64,000 nt of DNA from Knufia peltigerae (taxonomy: Eukaryota > Ascomycota > Eurotiomycetes > Chaetothyriales > Trichomeriaceae). Numbering within the stretch: the first letter of the stretch is position 1; every line of letters begins with the position of its first letter. Where the stretch lies: assembly GCA_030247855.1 (NCBI GenBank), contig JAPDRN010000038.1, positions 1-64,000 on the forward strand, read 5' to 3'. Of the stretch, positions 10,865 through 22,029 are shown in pieces. The notes under the pieces are model-generated. The model saw nothing but the letters and a program-made list of their open reading frames with translations. It searched no databases and was not told the origin of the DNA. The translations under genes were made by a program, and so were the position numbers.

Positions 10865-12600
10865 CTTTTAACTTAGAATAGTTAATATAGTTAACATAAG
10901 GTACTTACTTACTTTATTATATCTATCTCTCTCTCTTAATATTTATAAGCTTAGCCTTAAAAAAATTAAGGTAGTAGAGATTTTATTTATATATTAAGTT
11001 AAACTTAATAACATATTAATTTAAGAAGTTACCTTAAAAAAATCGAGATAAAACTTAAGTAAAATAAAGTATAAAGAGTTATTAAGAGCGCTATTAAGTT
11101 AAACTTAATAAGACTATTATATTCTTAATTACTTTAAAAATATTAATACTAAACTTAATCTAAGTTAGAGATATAGATTAAAATATTTAAATATAATTAA
11201 AAGAGAGTTCTTAGGAGAAAAAGTAATAATAGTAATAAAAAGTATAAAAAAAAAATAATTAAGGCTAGAATATAATAAGGCTTAGTTATAAGATTAACCT
11301 TAATTATTAATAGCTATAAAAAGTAATAAGTTACTTTAACTCTATAAGTTCTTATTTAATTTTATATGACTTTAAAAGAGATAAAGAGTACTAAAATAAA
11401 TATCTCTAACCAAAAAAGTTAACTTAAAAAGTCTCTTTAGTGTTTAGTATTAAGTAAAATCGCTTATCTTAATAAGGATAACTTATATCACATTATATTT
11501 AAGGTAAAAAGAATAATAGTAGTGATATTAACTATATTATAGTGTTTAGAGAAAGGCTCTTTATAATCCTATTAAGTTTTAAGTGAATTAAGTATTCTAT
11601 TATTCTTTTTAAGTATAACCCTCACTAGGTTAATTAGATAACTTAATTTTTTAGGGTTAGTGATATAATAAGAATAAAGAAGGTAAAAGAAAGAAAAAAA
11701 AGAGTGATATCTATTATCACTAATCTTAAGAGGCCACTAGTTAAAAAAACCGGGTGAAGACCCGGTGAGTTCCGAGCGGAAACCGAATAAAAACGAATTA
11801 ACGGAACCCACTATACTTAGATTCTCGCCCCCTACTGGTGGGTTTTATTAGGCCGGCGGGTAGGGCCGCTATAGATAGCACTTATGCCAGATAACGCACT
11901 ACTTATGGTGAGTTTTGAAATGCATTAAATGCTATTCTTCTGATAGACATTAATAGGACTTACCTATTACGGAGTTAAATTTCGAATTTCTGCTGGGCAA
12001 AAACTTATGTGCTAGAAATGTATCTTAAATATATGGAAGAAGGCTAAGCTAGACTGATTACGTAGATAGACATTAAGATATTCACAGTTAAACAATATAC
12101 CAACGGATCCTTAACGGACTTATGAAAGAATAGTGACTAAGATATATAGAGCAGTATTATTGCCTAAGAAGCTACTAGGGTCTGAATCTGCACGGATTCG
12201 GACTTAACGGTCCTAGCCACGGGTGAAAATAAACACTCCCTTCTGCTGTTTGCGATGTAGAACCAAGCATACCCCGCGGAGTAGACTGTTCATGTTCTGA
12301 TTTATGCTTCCGGAGGCAAGTATCATGACTGCCCGATTTCCGAGAGCTTTATCCGGCATGAATTGCGACCGCTTCCACATTTAACACAGTTCTAAACAGG
12401 AAGAAGGCGGCCAGAGCGAAGGTGAAGCCTCACAGGGCTTAAACAGCGAACGTCGTAACAAAGCTGCTAAGTGCCTAGTAGTAGCCTAGCACATCACGGA
12501 CTATTCTTCGTGAAAAATGTCCATCAATACTCAAGACATAGAGGTTTACCTGTTGCTAGCCGTACTTGACCAGCTTGCCAGGGACTCCCGCGACGAAACC
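10865..12600. other. AT-rich decayed DNA passing into normal-composition intergenic DNA
   Basis: 10865-11740 is very AT-rich with recurring TTAAACTTAATAA words and no readable protein. A perfect hairpin ACCGGGT-GAAG-ACCCGGT lies at 11749-11766, after which composition returns to that of ordinary fungal DNA. No gene was recognised up to 12600. Confidence 0.55.
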
Positions 12601-13215
12601 TTATACTCGATAGCAAAGACAACAGAAGTAGCTAACGGTTTCAAAGATGTTTCTAATCAGCGTTATGCGATTGCGGTGAATCTCGCGTGTTAGTTCCTGG
12701 TGAAAGAATTTGGAGAAGTAAATCCACCACAAACCATGTGCTATATCGGTCCTAGTGACCTTCGATACACCTTGTTGGCTTTTGCTACTGCGAAACGTAA
12801 ACCTCTGAAATCGAGACAAGCCCTAGCGATAGCGACATTAGCTTCGGGAATCCTGTACATAGTCTCAGCGAAACATTCCGTCCATAGTGAAGCCAGCATT
12901 ATTATCTTAACACCACGCACCTGTTGTTCCAGAAGTATGAAGGATGATGAACGGCTTGTCATTGGCATCTTGGTATGTCTTGGTAAATGGGTAAATTGAC
13001 ACCAAGTCTCCCTCGACCCAGTTGTCTTCTTCTGGTGCAATGACATGCCTTATTTGCAGATGCTCTATCACAGATTCTATGCCAGCCGAAGCCAAAGACT
13101 ATGCTTATTGTCACTTCGGGCCCCTGTCAAACATTGAGATGCAACCGCGAAGCGACAACCTTTACGAAGCGGTTATTATTCGAAACCCGAATGTGAGAAA
13201 ACTCAAGGTTACTTT
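12601..13215 (-). pseudogene. Fragment of an adenylation (AMP-binding) domain protein
   Basis: The minus-strand frame 12907-13095 ends in PFIILHTSGTTG, the P-loop-like A3 motif of acyl/aminoacyl-adenylating enzymes (NRPS, NRPS-like reductases, acyl-CoA ligases). It is preceded by VIAPEEDNWVEGDLVSIYP. A possible GTGCGT splice donor follows directly. Further minus-strand text down to 12601 continues without clear A-domain motifs, and upstream (13100-13215) the frame is broken by stops. Only the motif neighbourhood survives, so this is a remnant. The parent could be an NRPS-like or a ligase gene. Confidence 0.55.
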
Positions 13216-14526
13216 CTAAGATACCCTAAGGCAACGGAGTAGTCAAATCGCGTGCTCATACATCAGGACTAGCGCCGTCCTCGGCGCTGCTGGCGATCGG
13301 TACTCGCAATAGCCAATCGTGGAGAAGTACTCCGTATCACCCAAGGCTTTGTCAGGCACGTAATCATAGGGGTTGACCTCCAATTCTAAGAAAGTCTTCA
13401 GAAAGAAAGAATCCGAATTTGTTCCTAGGATTTATAATTATTAGTGAATTGTTCGTTACAGATGTTGATAGGAGACTTACAAGTGCAAGTCATAATCTTC
13501 TGATGATAATCACCCTCAGGGCGGTTTTCCGTTGTGTCATGCCAAGTGAATGTTCAACTTACCTGACCACGTCTGCGAGGCGGTGGAGACGGCAAAGGAA
13601 AAGTAATGTATAATTCAGATAATCGACCCGAAATATAAGGCCTTATGTCAAAACAAGAAAGGATGGCTTGTGGCTCTCGAAGGTGCCTAATAGTAGTACC
13701 TGAGTCAGTCATGTTTGGTGCTAAGCAGATGAGATGCAGAGATTTTTATCTTATCTGTTCCGCTCCAACCTATTTACTGGTTCGGAGCAGGGCTGGGCGC
13801 TCTCAGGTATGCTCGGCATTCTTGGCAGCCAAGTTTCCGTCGCAGCAAATGAGACACTCCCGGAACCATGCTCCCTCTCTGTCTCTAAAACCTAGCTCAC
13901 AGGTGAAGCGATCATGGCAAGTCGCACAGTTCAGTACTAAGCTCCGCATCGTGAGCTTCTCTTCGCTCGCTCACGGCTCAGAGTCTCCCTCCGAGATCAA
14001 GTTGAAACCTTTACTTATAAACACAGACCACATACGCAATTTGAGATTATGTTGGTGGTGCAAGTAATATGACCGGGTTGTACCTTTCCGATATCGGCTT
14101 CGCTGGCTTCACTGCACGACACTAAAGGCAGAAAGATCTTCCGCCCAGATTATACTATCCGAGGTGCTCGTCCATTACTACTGGTTCTGGCATCTGTGGG
14201 AATACTGTGGCAGACTTCGACCATTCCTGGAGCTGTAGATTGGCAAATGCATTGAAAAGTGGGATTTATAAATGGCTTACCTTGGCTCGCGGTTTGCCAG
14301 ATAATCATCTTTCTAAACTCGCCTACGTTCCTCAGAGTGTCAGGGTCTACCGAACTTGGAGCCTCATTCAGAGCACATCGTGCTATCAGTAGAACAATTT
14401 CGGGGGCACGAGAGTGCAGACATGGTGAGCGCAGAGCGAAATGCCTTCATACTATCCAAATAACGCTGACCGGGTGACTCTAGAGTCTTTTACAGTCGCA
14501 ATTCGACCACCACCTAAACTATCGGT
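13216..14526. other. Intergenic region upstream of the ferric reductase
   Basis: Several frames of 60-140 codons exist, but none shows a recognisable domain and most start at non-ATG codons. A short minus-strand stretch near 14200-14420 reads as plausible protein with a GTAAGC...CTACAG intron-like gap, so a decayed minus-strand gene is possible. The first exon of the ferric reductase may also lie at the right-hand end, because an acceptor-like AATAG is seen at 14545-14549. Confidence 0.4.
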
Positions 14527-16753
14527 TTGAACCACCATTTCCTTAATAGGTCTCCGTGCATTCTGACCACCATAAGATGGGGACTCTATGGATTCTGGGG
14601 CGCCATACTATGTATCGGCACCAGCATTCGTCTTGCGAAGCTACTGTTCGCCAAACAACTAACGACTCAGCAAAGAGATGTCGAAAGTAATGAGAGCTTA
14701 CCATGCAGCAAGTATCGTCGACGATGGCCTTTCACTTACCTCCAGTCAATCTCCGATGCAATCGCCACGAATCTGACTTTACCGCCGGTGTTCGGATCCC
14801 ACCATCAACGGCTCCTTTGGTGGTGCTATATCCCAATGCGCCTGGAAGCCATGGTGGTTTTGGCCTTCTGGATTCTCAATCTCATTCTCTGTAGTGTCTC
14901 CTTTGAGACGGAGGACTCGCTGTACAATACTAGGTATTGTCAACGGCACTCCCAGTTAGGGAGGATGATAGACTGACACGTCTATAAGTTACACGACGTC
15001 GACGCAACTATACAGATTCATTGCGGATCGTGCTGGGATTATGGCATTTAACAATATACCGATCCTATGGGTGTTCTCGCTGAGAAATAACTGCTTTATA
15101 TGGCTTACCGGCTGGAGTTTTTCGACGTTCATGACGTTTCATCGCCACATCTCACGAATTGTTATGATCCAAGTCATCGTCCATGCTTCCACATATTCGG
15201 CCTATCAAGCTTCTTGTAGGTTTAGCACCATCTCCTCTCAACCAGACCACTAGAGAAGCTGAACTATCCCGCCAGTTAAATACTTAACTGCATCTTGGAA
15301 TGAACATTACTGGCAGATGGGCGCCATGGTATGCTAACCCTAAGCCTGTCCTTTCTTTCAGATCGATGTCGGGTAGTCTAAGAAAGAGAAATTTATCTAG
15401 GCTATCCTCGCAATGGGTTTCATCCATATCTCCTCATCCGTCTACTTTCGCATCAAGTTTTATGACTTCTTCCTCATATCACACAAAGCACTTTCTATTG
15501 TCTTTCTTGCAGGATTATTCTAGTAAGTCTCCTCTTCTTCTGCGTGCCCATGCTGACTGACAATCACCTACAGTCACGTTGGCCATTTCACCGGGAATTA
15601 TGATCCCTTTATTTGGCCTCTTGTCGGAGTCTGGGTGTTTGATCGTTCTGTCCGAATCATCCGTTTGGCATATTGCAACATGACGCTCTTTCGTTGCAGG
15701 ATCAGCAACAATACGATGGCAACCTATAGCAAGCAGTCTGGCCTAATTAAACTCGAAGTAACGACGACTTCGCGACTTCTGAAGGGCGGAGCAGGGCGAC
15801 ACTTCTTCCTTTACCAGCCATTGAAGTGGAGAGGCTGGGAAAGCCATCCCTTCACGTTGGCAGGCTGGAGCACAACTAGTTCTGCAGATGGACCGGATAC
15901 AACACACCCCAGTGAGCTGCCAGAGAAAGCCCAAACAAGCACCACTGCAAGATTGTTCGCTGACGGTGACACCATACCATCATCATCAGTGAAAACTCTT
16001 AAGCATCACGATGGGGGTAACCGTGTTGAAATAGGTGGATCTTACGCAAAGAAGCTGACTTTCTACATTCGACCTCGTGCTGGCTGGACAATGCGGCTCC
16101 GTGATGAGTGTTTAAGGGCGCCGCCTGGGTCCGTGGCCACTACCATGCTGCTCGAGGGCTCCTACGGACAGACAAGCCCGATTCACACGTTTGAGAACGT
16201 GGTTTTCATTGTCGGGGGAAGTGGCATCACGGTCGCGATGTCATATCTCCAGGAATACGCTGACAGAGCCAGAGCACGACAAAGTAGTATTGGTACCGGC
16301 GATAGCTCACGAACACGGCAGATCACTCTGGTCTGGGTAGCGAGGCAGCCTTCCATGATGCGAGAGATTATTACAGCTTCCGAGTTCCGGTCCCTTTGTC
16401 GACGAGAATATGTACAAATGCTTCTCTTTTCTACTTGTCAGGAAGAAGAGTCTTCAGACGGCAAAGAGCCTGATAGACAAGAGAAACCAGGTGATCAAGA
16501 AGAAGACACTCCTCTGCGAATCACGTATGGGCGGCCAAACATCACAAATGAGATCTCCAGTGCCATTAATAATGTCGCAAACTTACATTCAGAGACACAG
16601 ATTGCTGTCATAGTATGTGGCCCAGCGGCCATGGCGGATGAGGCCCGAGACGCCGTTCATAAGACATTAAAAGAAGGGAAGTGTTTCGTCAAGTACTTTG
16701 AAGAGAAATTTGGGTACGTCAAATACTTGAAACGAGTAGGCACCGATAAATAA
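14527..16753 (+). CDS. Ferric/cupric reductase transmembrane protein (FRE family)
   Basis: Reduces Fe(III) (or Cu(II)) at the plasma membrane using cytosolic NAD(P)H through FAD and two hemes. Exons inferred: about 14527-14933, 14989-15215, 15276-15328, 15401-15522 and 15574-16753, all in phase (about 660 aa). The N-terminal part has RWGLYGFWGAILCIGT and an FGSHHQ-like segment. The membrane ferric-reductase domain carries the heme histidines in TFHRHISRIVMIQVIVHAS and the later SHKAL and YHVGHF. The FAD domain has HPFTLAGW, the NAD domain has GGSGIT, and the C terminus has CGPAAMADEARDAV. No ATG opens the first exon in frame, so a short 5' exon upstream is probable and the true start is unresolved. 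With FTR1 and FET3 16-18 kb away it completes a reductive iron-uptake set. Metal specificity cannot be read from sequence. Confidence 0.85.
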
Positions 16754-17175
16754 TGAAAACTAACCCGTGTTCTAGGTGGTAAATATTCTGGATTAAAGCT
16801 CTAATTGAGATACTATAGCTGTGACTAGACTCTGGAGCCAATAACTAGTTACTTTACCCTCAGTCACATTTCCCTCACTTCAGCACTTACAACTCCTCTT
16901 TTACTTTGAACCCTCGCCACGATGATAAGGAGGACCTGTCAAGCATTGGCACCTTCTTGGCATGTCCCCCAACTGGTGGGCGGATCAGGACGGAACTCGC
17001 CAAGAATGAAGAACATGAACCAAAAGCTAAGCCAGGTAACTGCACAATGATCAGTGTGATCTTGGCTTCTTGAGGGTCTCCTCGGAGCTCCCTTGGAGCT
17101 TTTTTATAAACAAGACCCAATGACCCCGCCATCTCAGGCTTGTTCTTCAGAATTTTCCCATCACTAAAGTCCACG
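16754..17175. promoter_or_regulatory. Intergenic region and promoter of the acid phosphatase
   Basis: Follows the reductase stop codon. A TATAAA sits at 17105-17110, about 66 nt before the phosphatase ATG. No gene is visible. Confidence 0.45.
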
Positions 17176-18621
17176 ATGCTCTTTGAACTAGGATTGATCG
17201 TAGCTCTTACAACCGCCGTCGCGTCGGAGACAGTCCACGGCGTTGTGGCCTTCACCAGGCATGGCGACCGTACAACTCGCATGTTCCCTGGCTACCATCT
17301 GACCCATCTCGGCGCGCAACAGGCTTACAACTCTGGACAGTTCTACCGTCAACGATATGTAGCAGACAATGCGTCCTTCCCAATTGCCGGAATGGCGCCC
17401 GACAAGGTTAACAGTCGACAAGTCTGGGCCAGCGCCCCAAACCAGGGTCTACTCCTCCAGACTGCCACGAACTTCCTCCAGGGACTGTACCCGCCCTTGA
17501 GCCAACTGGACGAAGCCATGGCGACCGAAGCGTTGACCAACGGAAGCAGTTACACCGGACCGCTTGACAGCTACCAGTTTATCCTGATCCAGGGCCAACC
17601 AGCAACCAGTCAAGACACCATCTGGATCAAAGGCGACGACAACTGCCCTTTCCATATTGCTTCCCAGAAGTCCTACCTGAAAACCCCAGAGTACCAGACC
17701 GTCTTCAACGAAACTCTAAAATTCTATCAACGATTTGTGCCGCTCCTCAGTGATATCCTCGGTGACGACGGAGTCAGTTACGAGAACGCCTACGAGGTTT
17801 TTGATCTAATGAACGTGGCCTCCATCCACAATGAGTCCATCGCCGGTAAGATCGAAAGCTCGGATCTAGATCAGCTCCGCTATCTTGCAGACATGTGGGA
17901 GTATAATACGAACTTCAATGCTTCTGAGCCCGCAAGGATGATTGGTGCTAAGACTTTAATTGGTGGTATCCTGCGACAAATGAACACAACCGTCGCGTCT
18001 GGGGGCCGGAGCAACAAATTTCAGCTCTTCTCCGGCTCCTATGACACCTTTATTTCCTTCTTTGGCCTCACCGACTTAACCTCGGTCAGCCCTGACTTCC
18101 ACGGCTTGCCCGACTATGCCTCGACCATTGCGTTTGAGCTATTCACTGAAGATGGCGATAGGGACAGCCCTGCTAACTTCCCCTCGGCAGACGCGGTCAA
18201 TGAGACCCTACAAGTCCGCTTCCTATTCCGCAACGGCACTGATGGTGCCGCTGAACTTGGTGCCTTTCCCCTGTTTGGTGGTGCCGACCTTGCTCTTCCC
18301 TACGGACAGTTCAGAGAGCGTATGGAGTCCATCGGCATCACCTCGGTTGGCCAATGGTGTAATACCTGCGGCTCCTCCCAGGACTTCTGTGTCGCGGCCA
18401 ACGAGACATATTCAGGTTTAAGGGGCGCTTCCACCTCGGGCAGCTCATCGTCGGGTCTCTCCAACGCCGCTGCCGGCGCTATTGGTGCCGCTGTCACGCT
18501 AGGCGTCATTACGATTGTCGGAGCTACCATCTACATGCTCCATCGCTCGCGCCGAAAGACCCAGACTTCGGCGGGGCGGTCGACCTCATCTGAGAAACGC
18601 TCCGACAGCGATTCCGTGTAG
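17176..18621 (+). CDS. Membrane-anchored histidine acid phosphatase
   Basis: Secretory-pathway phosphomonoesterase of the histidine phosphatase clade 2 (phytase-like) superfamily; 481 aa without introns. The ATG at 17176 is preferred because it opens a clean signal peptide (MLFELGLIVALTTAVAS); the frame continues upstream only to a TTG. The catalytic RHGDRT motif follows at about residue 28. Many N-glycosylation sequons are present. Near residue 295 the second catalytic motif, usually HD or HE, reads GSYDTF, with Tyr in place of His but the Asp kept. The C-terminal end has a Ser/Gly-rich spacer, a hydrophobic helix (AAGAIGAAVTLGVITIVGAT) and a basic tail, so the enzyme is probably tethered to the membrane or wall. 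The substrate is unknown. Confidence 0.85.
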   Translation: MLFELGLIVALTTAVASETVHGVVAFTRHGDRTTRMFPGYHLTHLGAQQAYNSGQFYRQRYVADNASFPIAGMAPDKVNSRQVWASAPNQGLLLQTATNFLQGLYPPLSQLDEAMATEALTNGSSYTGPLDSYQFILIQGQPATSQDTIWIKGDDNCPFHIASQKSYLKTPEYQTVFNETLKFYQRFVPLLSDILGDDGVSYENAYEVFDLMNVASIHNESIAGKIESSDLDQLRYLADMWEYNTNFNASEPARMIGAKTLIGGILRQMNTTVASGGRSNKFQLFSGSYDTFISFFGLTDLTSVSPDFHGLPDYASTIAFELFTEDGDRDSPANFPSADAVNETLQVRFLFRNGTDGAAELGAFPLFGGADLALPYGQFRERMESIGITSVGQWCNTCGSSQDFCVAANETYSGLRGASTSGSSSSGLSNAAAGAIGAAVTLGVITIVGATIYMLHRSRRKTQTSAGRSTSSEKRSDSDSV

Positions 18622-19185
18622 ATTCGTCGACCTTTTTCATGATTTAATGAACAGACACACAGATGGAAAGATATTTAATTACTTTGTAATTACCCACGCT
18701 TACAGGCTTTGACTTGATTAGCGACCGGCCTCAGGGCAGTCACTATGTATAGCAAGATACCTCAATGAGCATTAATAATGTAATGCGACCTTGTGCTTAA
18801 CCCTAACCCGCCAAGGTGACCCCTCCCAATCGATAATGTATCACTCATGTGTACACAAACGAACAGCAGGTGGAACATCGTTAAGGCGGGCCGTGCAGAA
18901 GTGGTGGTACTATGCATTGCTCATGGGCGAGTCAAACCTGAAGACTCACTATATCAATATGTCCTAATGTTAGCTAACAGAACGACACTGTTTTTTACTG
19001 ACGTTAATAGTTAATATCTCGTTAGGCTACTTAGCGCCTCTTGAAATACTTACATATGATAACTAAAATCCGTCCTAAAATAACCTTTAATCTTATCTTA
19101 CCAAGTTAATTAAAGCACTTTTTCGCTATTATTATGCTTTACAAAATTCCGTAAAAACCTTATTTTTTTATAACATGTAAAACTA
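18622..19185. other. Intergenic, entering an AT-rich island
   Basis: Contains an interstitial telomere-like TTAACCCTAACCCG at about 18797-18810. From about 18960 the DNA becomes AT-rich and RIP-like. No gene seen. Confidence 0.5.
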
Positions 19186-19548
19186 GGCTGCGCAATGGGT
19201 AGAGTAACCTGAACCCAAAACCCGATACCTGACCCTAATGAGTAAGGTAGGGTATAACTTTTTAATATATAGGTACCCATGGGTAGGGTAAGAATTTTAT
19301 CACGGGTACCTAAAACCCGATTTTCACTCATTTAAGAGAAAATTTTAATTATTACATAGATTATTACTATTTTTAGTAATTTTTTACTTTTTTATGGACT
19401 TTAGGGTATCTTAGCATTACCCTTACTCTACCCTAAACCCGCGCGGGTACCCACGGGTAGGGTACTTAATTTTAAAAAAACCCTAATAGGTATGCGGGTA
19501 GGGTAAGACTCTCTTAATGGGTTATCCTACCCTACCCATTACGCAGTC
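19186..19548. mobile_element. 363-bp non-coding element with terminal inverted repeats and TA flanks (MITE-like)
   Basis: The left end GGCTGCGCAATGGGTAGAGTA (from 19186) and the reverse complement of the right end GACTGCGTAATGGGTAGGGTA (ending 19548) match at 18 of 21 positions. The three differences are all transitions. TA dinucleotides flank both ends (19184-19185 and 19549-19550), as expected of a Tc1/mariner-type target duplication. Internally, GGGTACCC/GGGTAGGGTA words repeat in both orientations. It has no transposase. The AT-rich surroundings and transitions suggest it was mutated along with the island. Confidence 0.65.
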
Positions 19549-19550
19549 TA

Positions 19551-22029
19551 TCTATGGTTAATATGAGAGTGAGTTAAAGGTGGTTAGGTCGGATTTAGTG
19601 CGTTATTAGACTATATATATTATTAGACTATATAGTACTCTAGAAGAAAAAGATAATTTTATATCTATATTCTTCTTCTTTTATAACTTTAAAATCTTAC
19701 TCTTTAAACTATTAAGTAATATTACTTCTTTTCTATTTAGTGTGTTACCCTTAATAATATTAAGTTAGTAAAATTTAGTATTTAAGTAAAGAGATAATCT
19801 ATTTAAGTTATAAATACTAGCTATACTTTTTCTAGATATAAATTATTATACTTATTATATACTTTATACTTATTATACTTATTTTAGAAATAAATTATTA
19901 CGCTTATTATATAACTTAGCTAACCTTTCTTATTTTTAAAAAAGTAATAAACTTTAATCTTATATAACTCTCTTAATTTAAGAGATATATAAATAAAATA
20001 TATATTATTCGAAAGCTCTAAATGAGATCTATTAAATAATATAACAATTAAAACATTATTCTTATGTTTTCACTCTAAACCTAAGATAAAAGATATCACT
20101 AGATAATTAGTTTATTCTTAGTGGCTTAGCAGTATTTCTAGTAGGAATACTTAATCCTTAAGGATAGGCTCCTAGGTATTCACTCCCTCTAGCGCTAAGA
20201 GTTAGCACGTTAACGTGTTATTCATTCATGGCAAGAGATTTCTATCAGAGTTTAGTGTTGTATTTTCTCGGCTACGAACAGAAAGAAGGGTCTAACGTCA
20301 TAGATAGCCCCTTTCTGATCCCATGTTACACAGCACAGAACTCGGGCTTTATGCCAATCTGCATCGCTGGTTTGGGGATGTCGGCGACTTCGGGGATATG
20401 AGGGAGACCAGTGCACCACCCGACCTTCAATCCCTTCCTTCCTGCCTGCTATGTGGGCAGTGCCTCCTAAGTTGGCGCTAGAGTTTGCAAAGTTAAACAT
20501 ATCCACGCAAGCTGTACTGCCTGCCGAAGCTTGATGTTCCCACCAAAACGGTCAAAATAAATAAGCTAATCTACTTATATCATCTTGATACCTCCAATGG
20601 TGGTCACGCTGTTCTTGACCCTTGTAATTCGCTTGGAGGAACCCCGTCCTTAACGCCTGCAAAGCATATAGATAGGAGGTATTCTCAAGACAGTGTCCAC
20701 TGTAGCGTGAGAATTCAGACTTGGGGATTGCTGGTATAGCTGATAGATTTTGTGACATGCTTGTTACCTACTCATAACTCTCTGCCTGAAGGCCTACCTG
20801 TGTTGGGCTATAATACCATAATCCTTTTCGAGCCCAATTAATGCTTGGCGTATATGGGTGCTGTAGAAGATTGGTGAGGTAAGGCTGTATTTATAAAAGG
20901 GAAGACTCCTCGGGTGTCCATGTCACCATATAGACAGCTGAGAAAAAGCAAAGCATCTTTTGCTATCCTAAAGAGCGTATGACCTCCATGCTGGCTACTT
21001 ATACACACCGCCTTGATCCTCGCCAACCCCAGTGCAATATCCTACAGTACAGGCTCAACAAACCTCTTCTGATACTGTACTCGTTGTACGGCGCTTCCGC
21101 CAAGCAAGTTTAGAAATCAGGGGTTCTGACTGCCCAGGCATAGCTGATTGATCAGGTTCGCAAACTACATATCAGCTAGAGAACATCTCAGCTGCTGGAC
21201 TTCGATAGTTGGAAAGATTTGTCGTGCTACTTTATTGGTCCTGCCATAATAGTTGGTGCAAAATACGCAAGACACGATTCGGGGACCAAGCCCGAGCAAC
21301 GGTCGATGCCTTTCTTCACAATCCCCGTTCATAATTTACCCGCATAAAATCTCATTGAATCTCCCCCGGTCACGACATATCCAGCCTTTCTCTGGCAAAC
21401 TGCCTGGGCAAGGGCCTATCCTATCGCCAGAAAATCAGGAACAGGGTTAGGGCTTAAGACTTTCCCGGGAGTGCATTTGTTATGACATGACAATTCGCCG
21501 TCTCCCATGAACCAAACCACTGTTCTAAATCAATTTTGGCAAAACGATCGCCTGGAGCATGCTCCCATAACAACCTTCAACGGCGAGAATGATAATTTCT
21601 ATCAGCACAACCGAAGTACATGCCGGATTGACAGTGTCGGCGACAACAGAGTATATCAGTTAATCTGGGAAGACAAGACAATTGTCGATCCCGAGTTGGG
21701 ACGATTCTGTCAGGAAAATTGGAGTGTCGCGTCGGTGTTGCACCTTTACGGTCCTATACTTCTAAGTGATACGTCTTATTAATCTAAACGTTCGGGATTT
21801 AGGGGACTAAACTTTCGAAAAGCAACTGGGCGTTGACAAAGCACTGCGATCCATTCAGCAGCCCGACGTGTAGTTACCGAAGCGCGGGGATACCTCACTG
21901 GCGGCGTGCTTTGTGGGAAGCCACTACATATTTAATTCATCTCAAAACACAGACTGCTCCCCAACTCTTCTCTTCTGCCATCTATGCCCTTCAGTGCCTC
22001 TTTCTAAGACGAGAACAATCTGAAGCAAG
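19551..22029. other. AT-rich island tail and gene-poor region upstream of the ABC transporter
   Basis: 19551-20220 is AT-rich decayed DNA. 20220-22029 has ordinary composition with only short unrecognised frames (for example minus 20252-20506 and plus 21507-21782, 91 codons from an ATG, no domain). A GGGTTAGGG telomere-like word occurs at about 21444-21452. I cannot support a gene. Confidence 0.45.

Noticed and set aside
13645..14067. 140-codon plus-strand frame
   Set aside because: Composition and sequence look random, with no domain and no homologous feel on either strand.
15361..15400. In-frame stops suggesting the ferric reductase is a pseudogene
   Set aside because: They vanish when the intron is taken as 15329-15400 (acceptor CTAG) instead of the earlier CAG; the frame and membrane helix are then continuous.
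21507..21782. 91-codon frame from an ATG upstream of the ABC transporter
   Set aside because: No signal peptide, domain or conserved motif; unremarkable length for chance.
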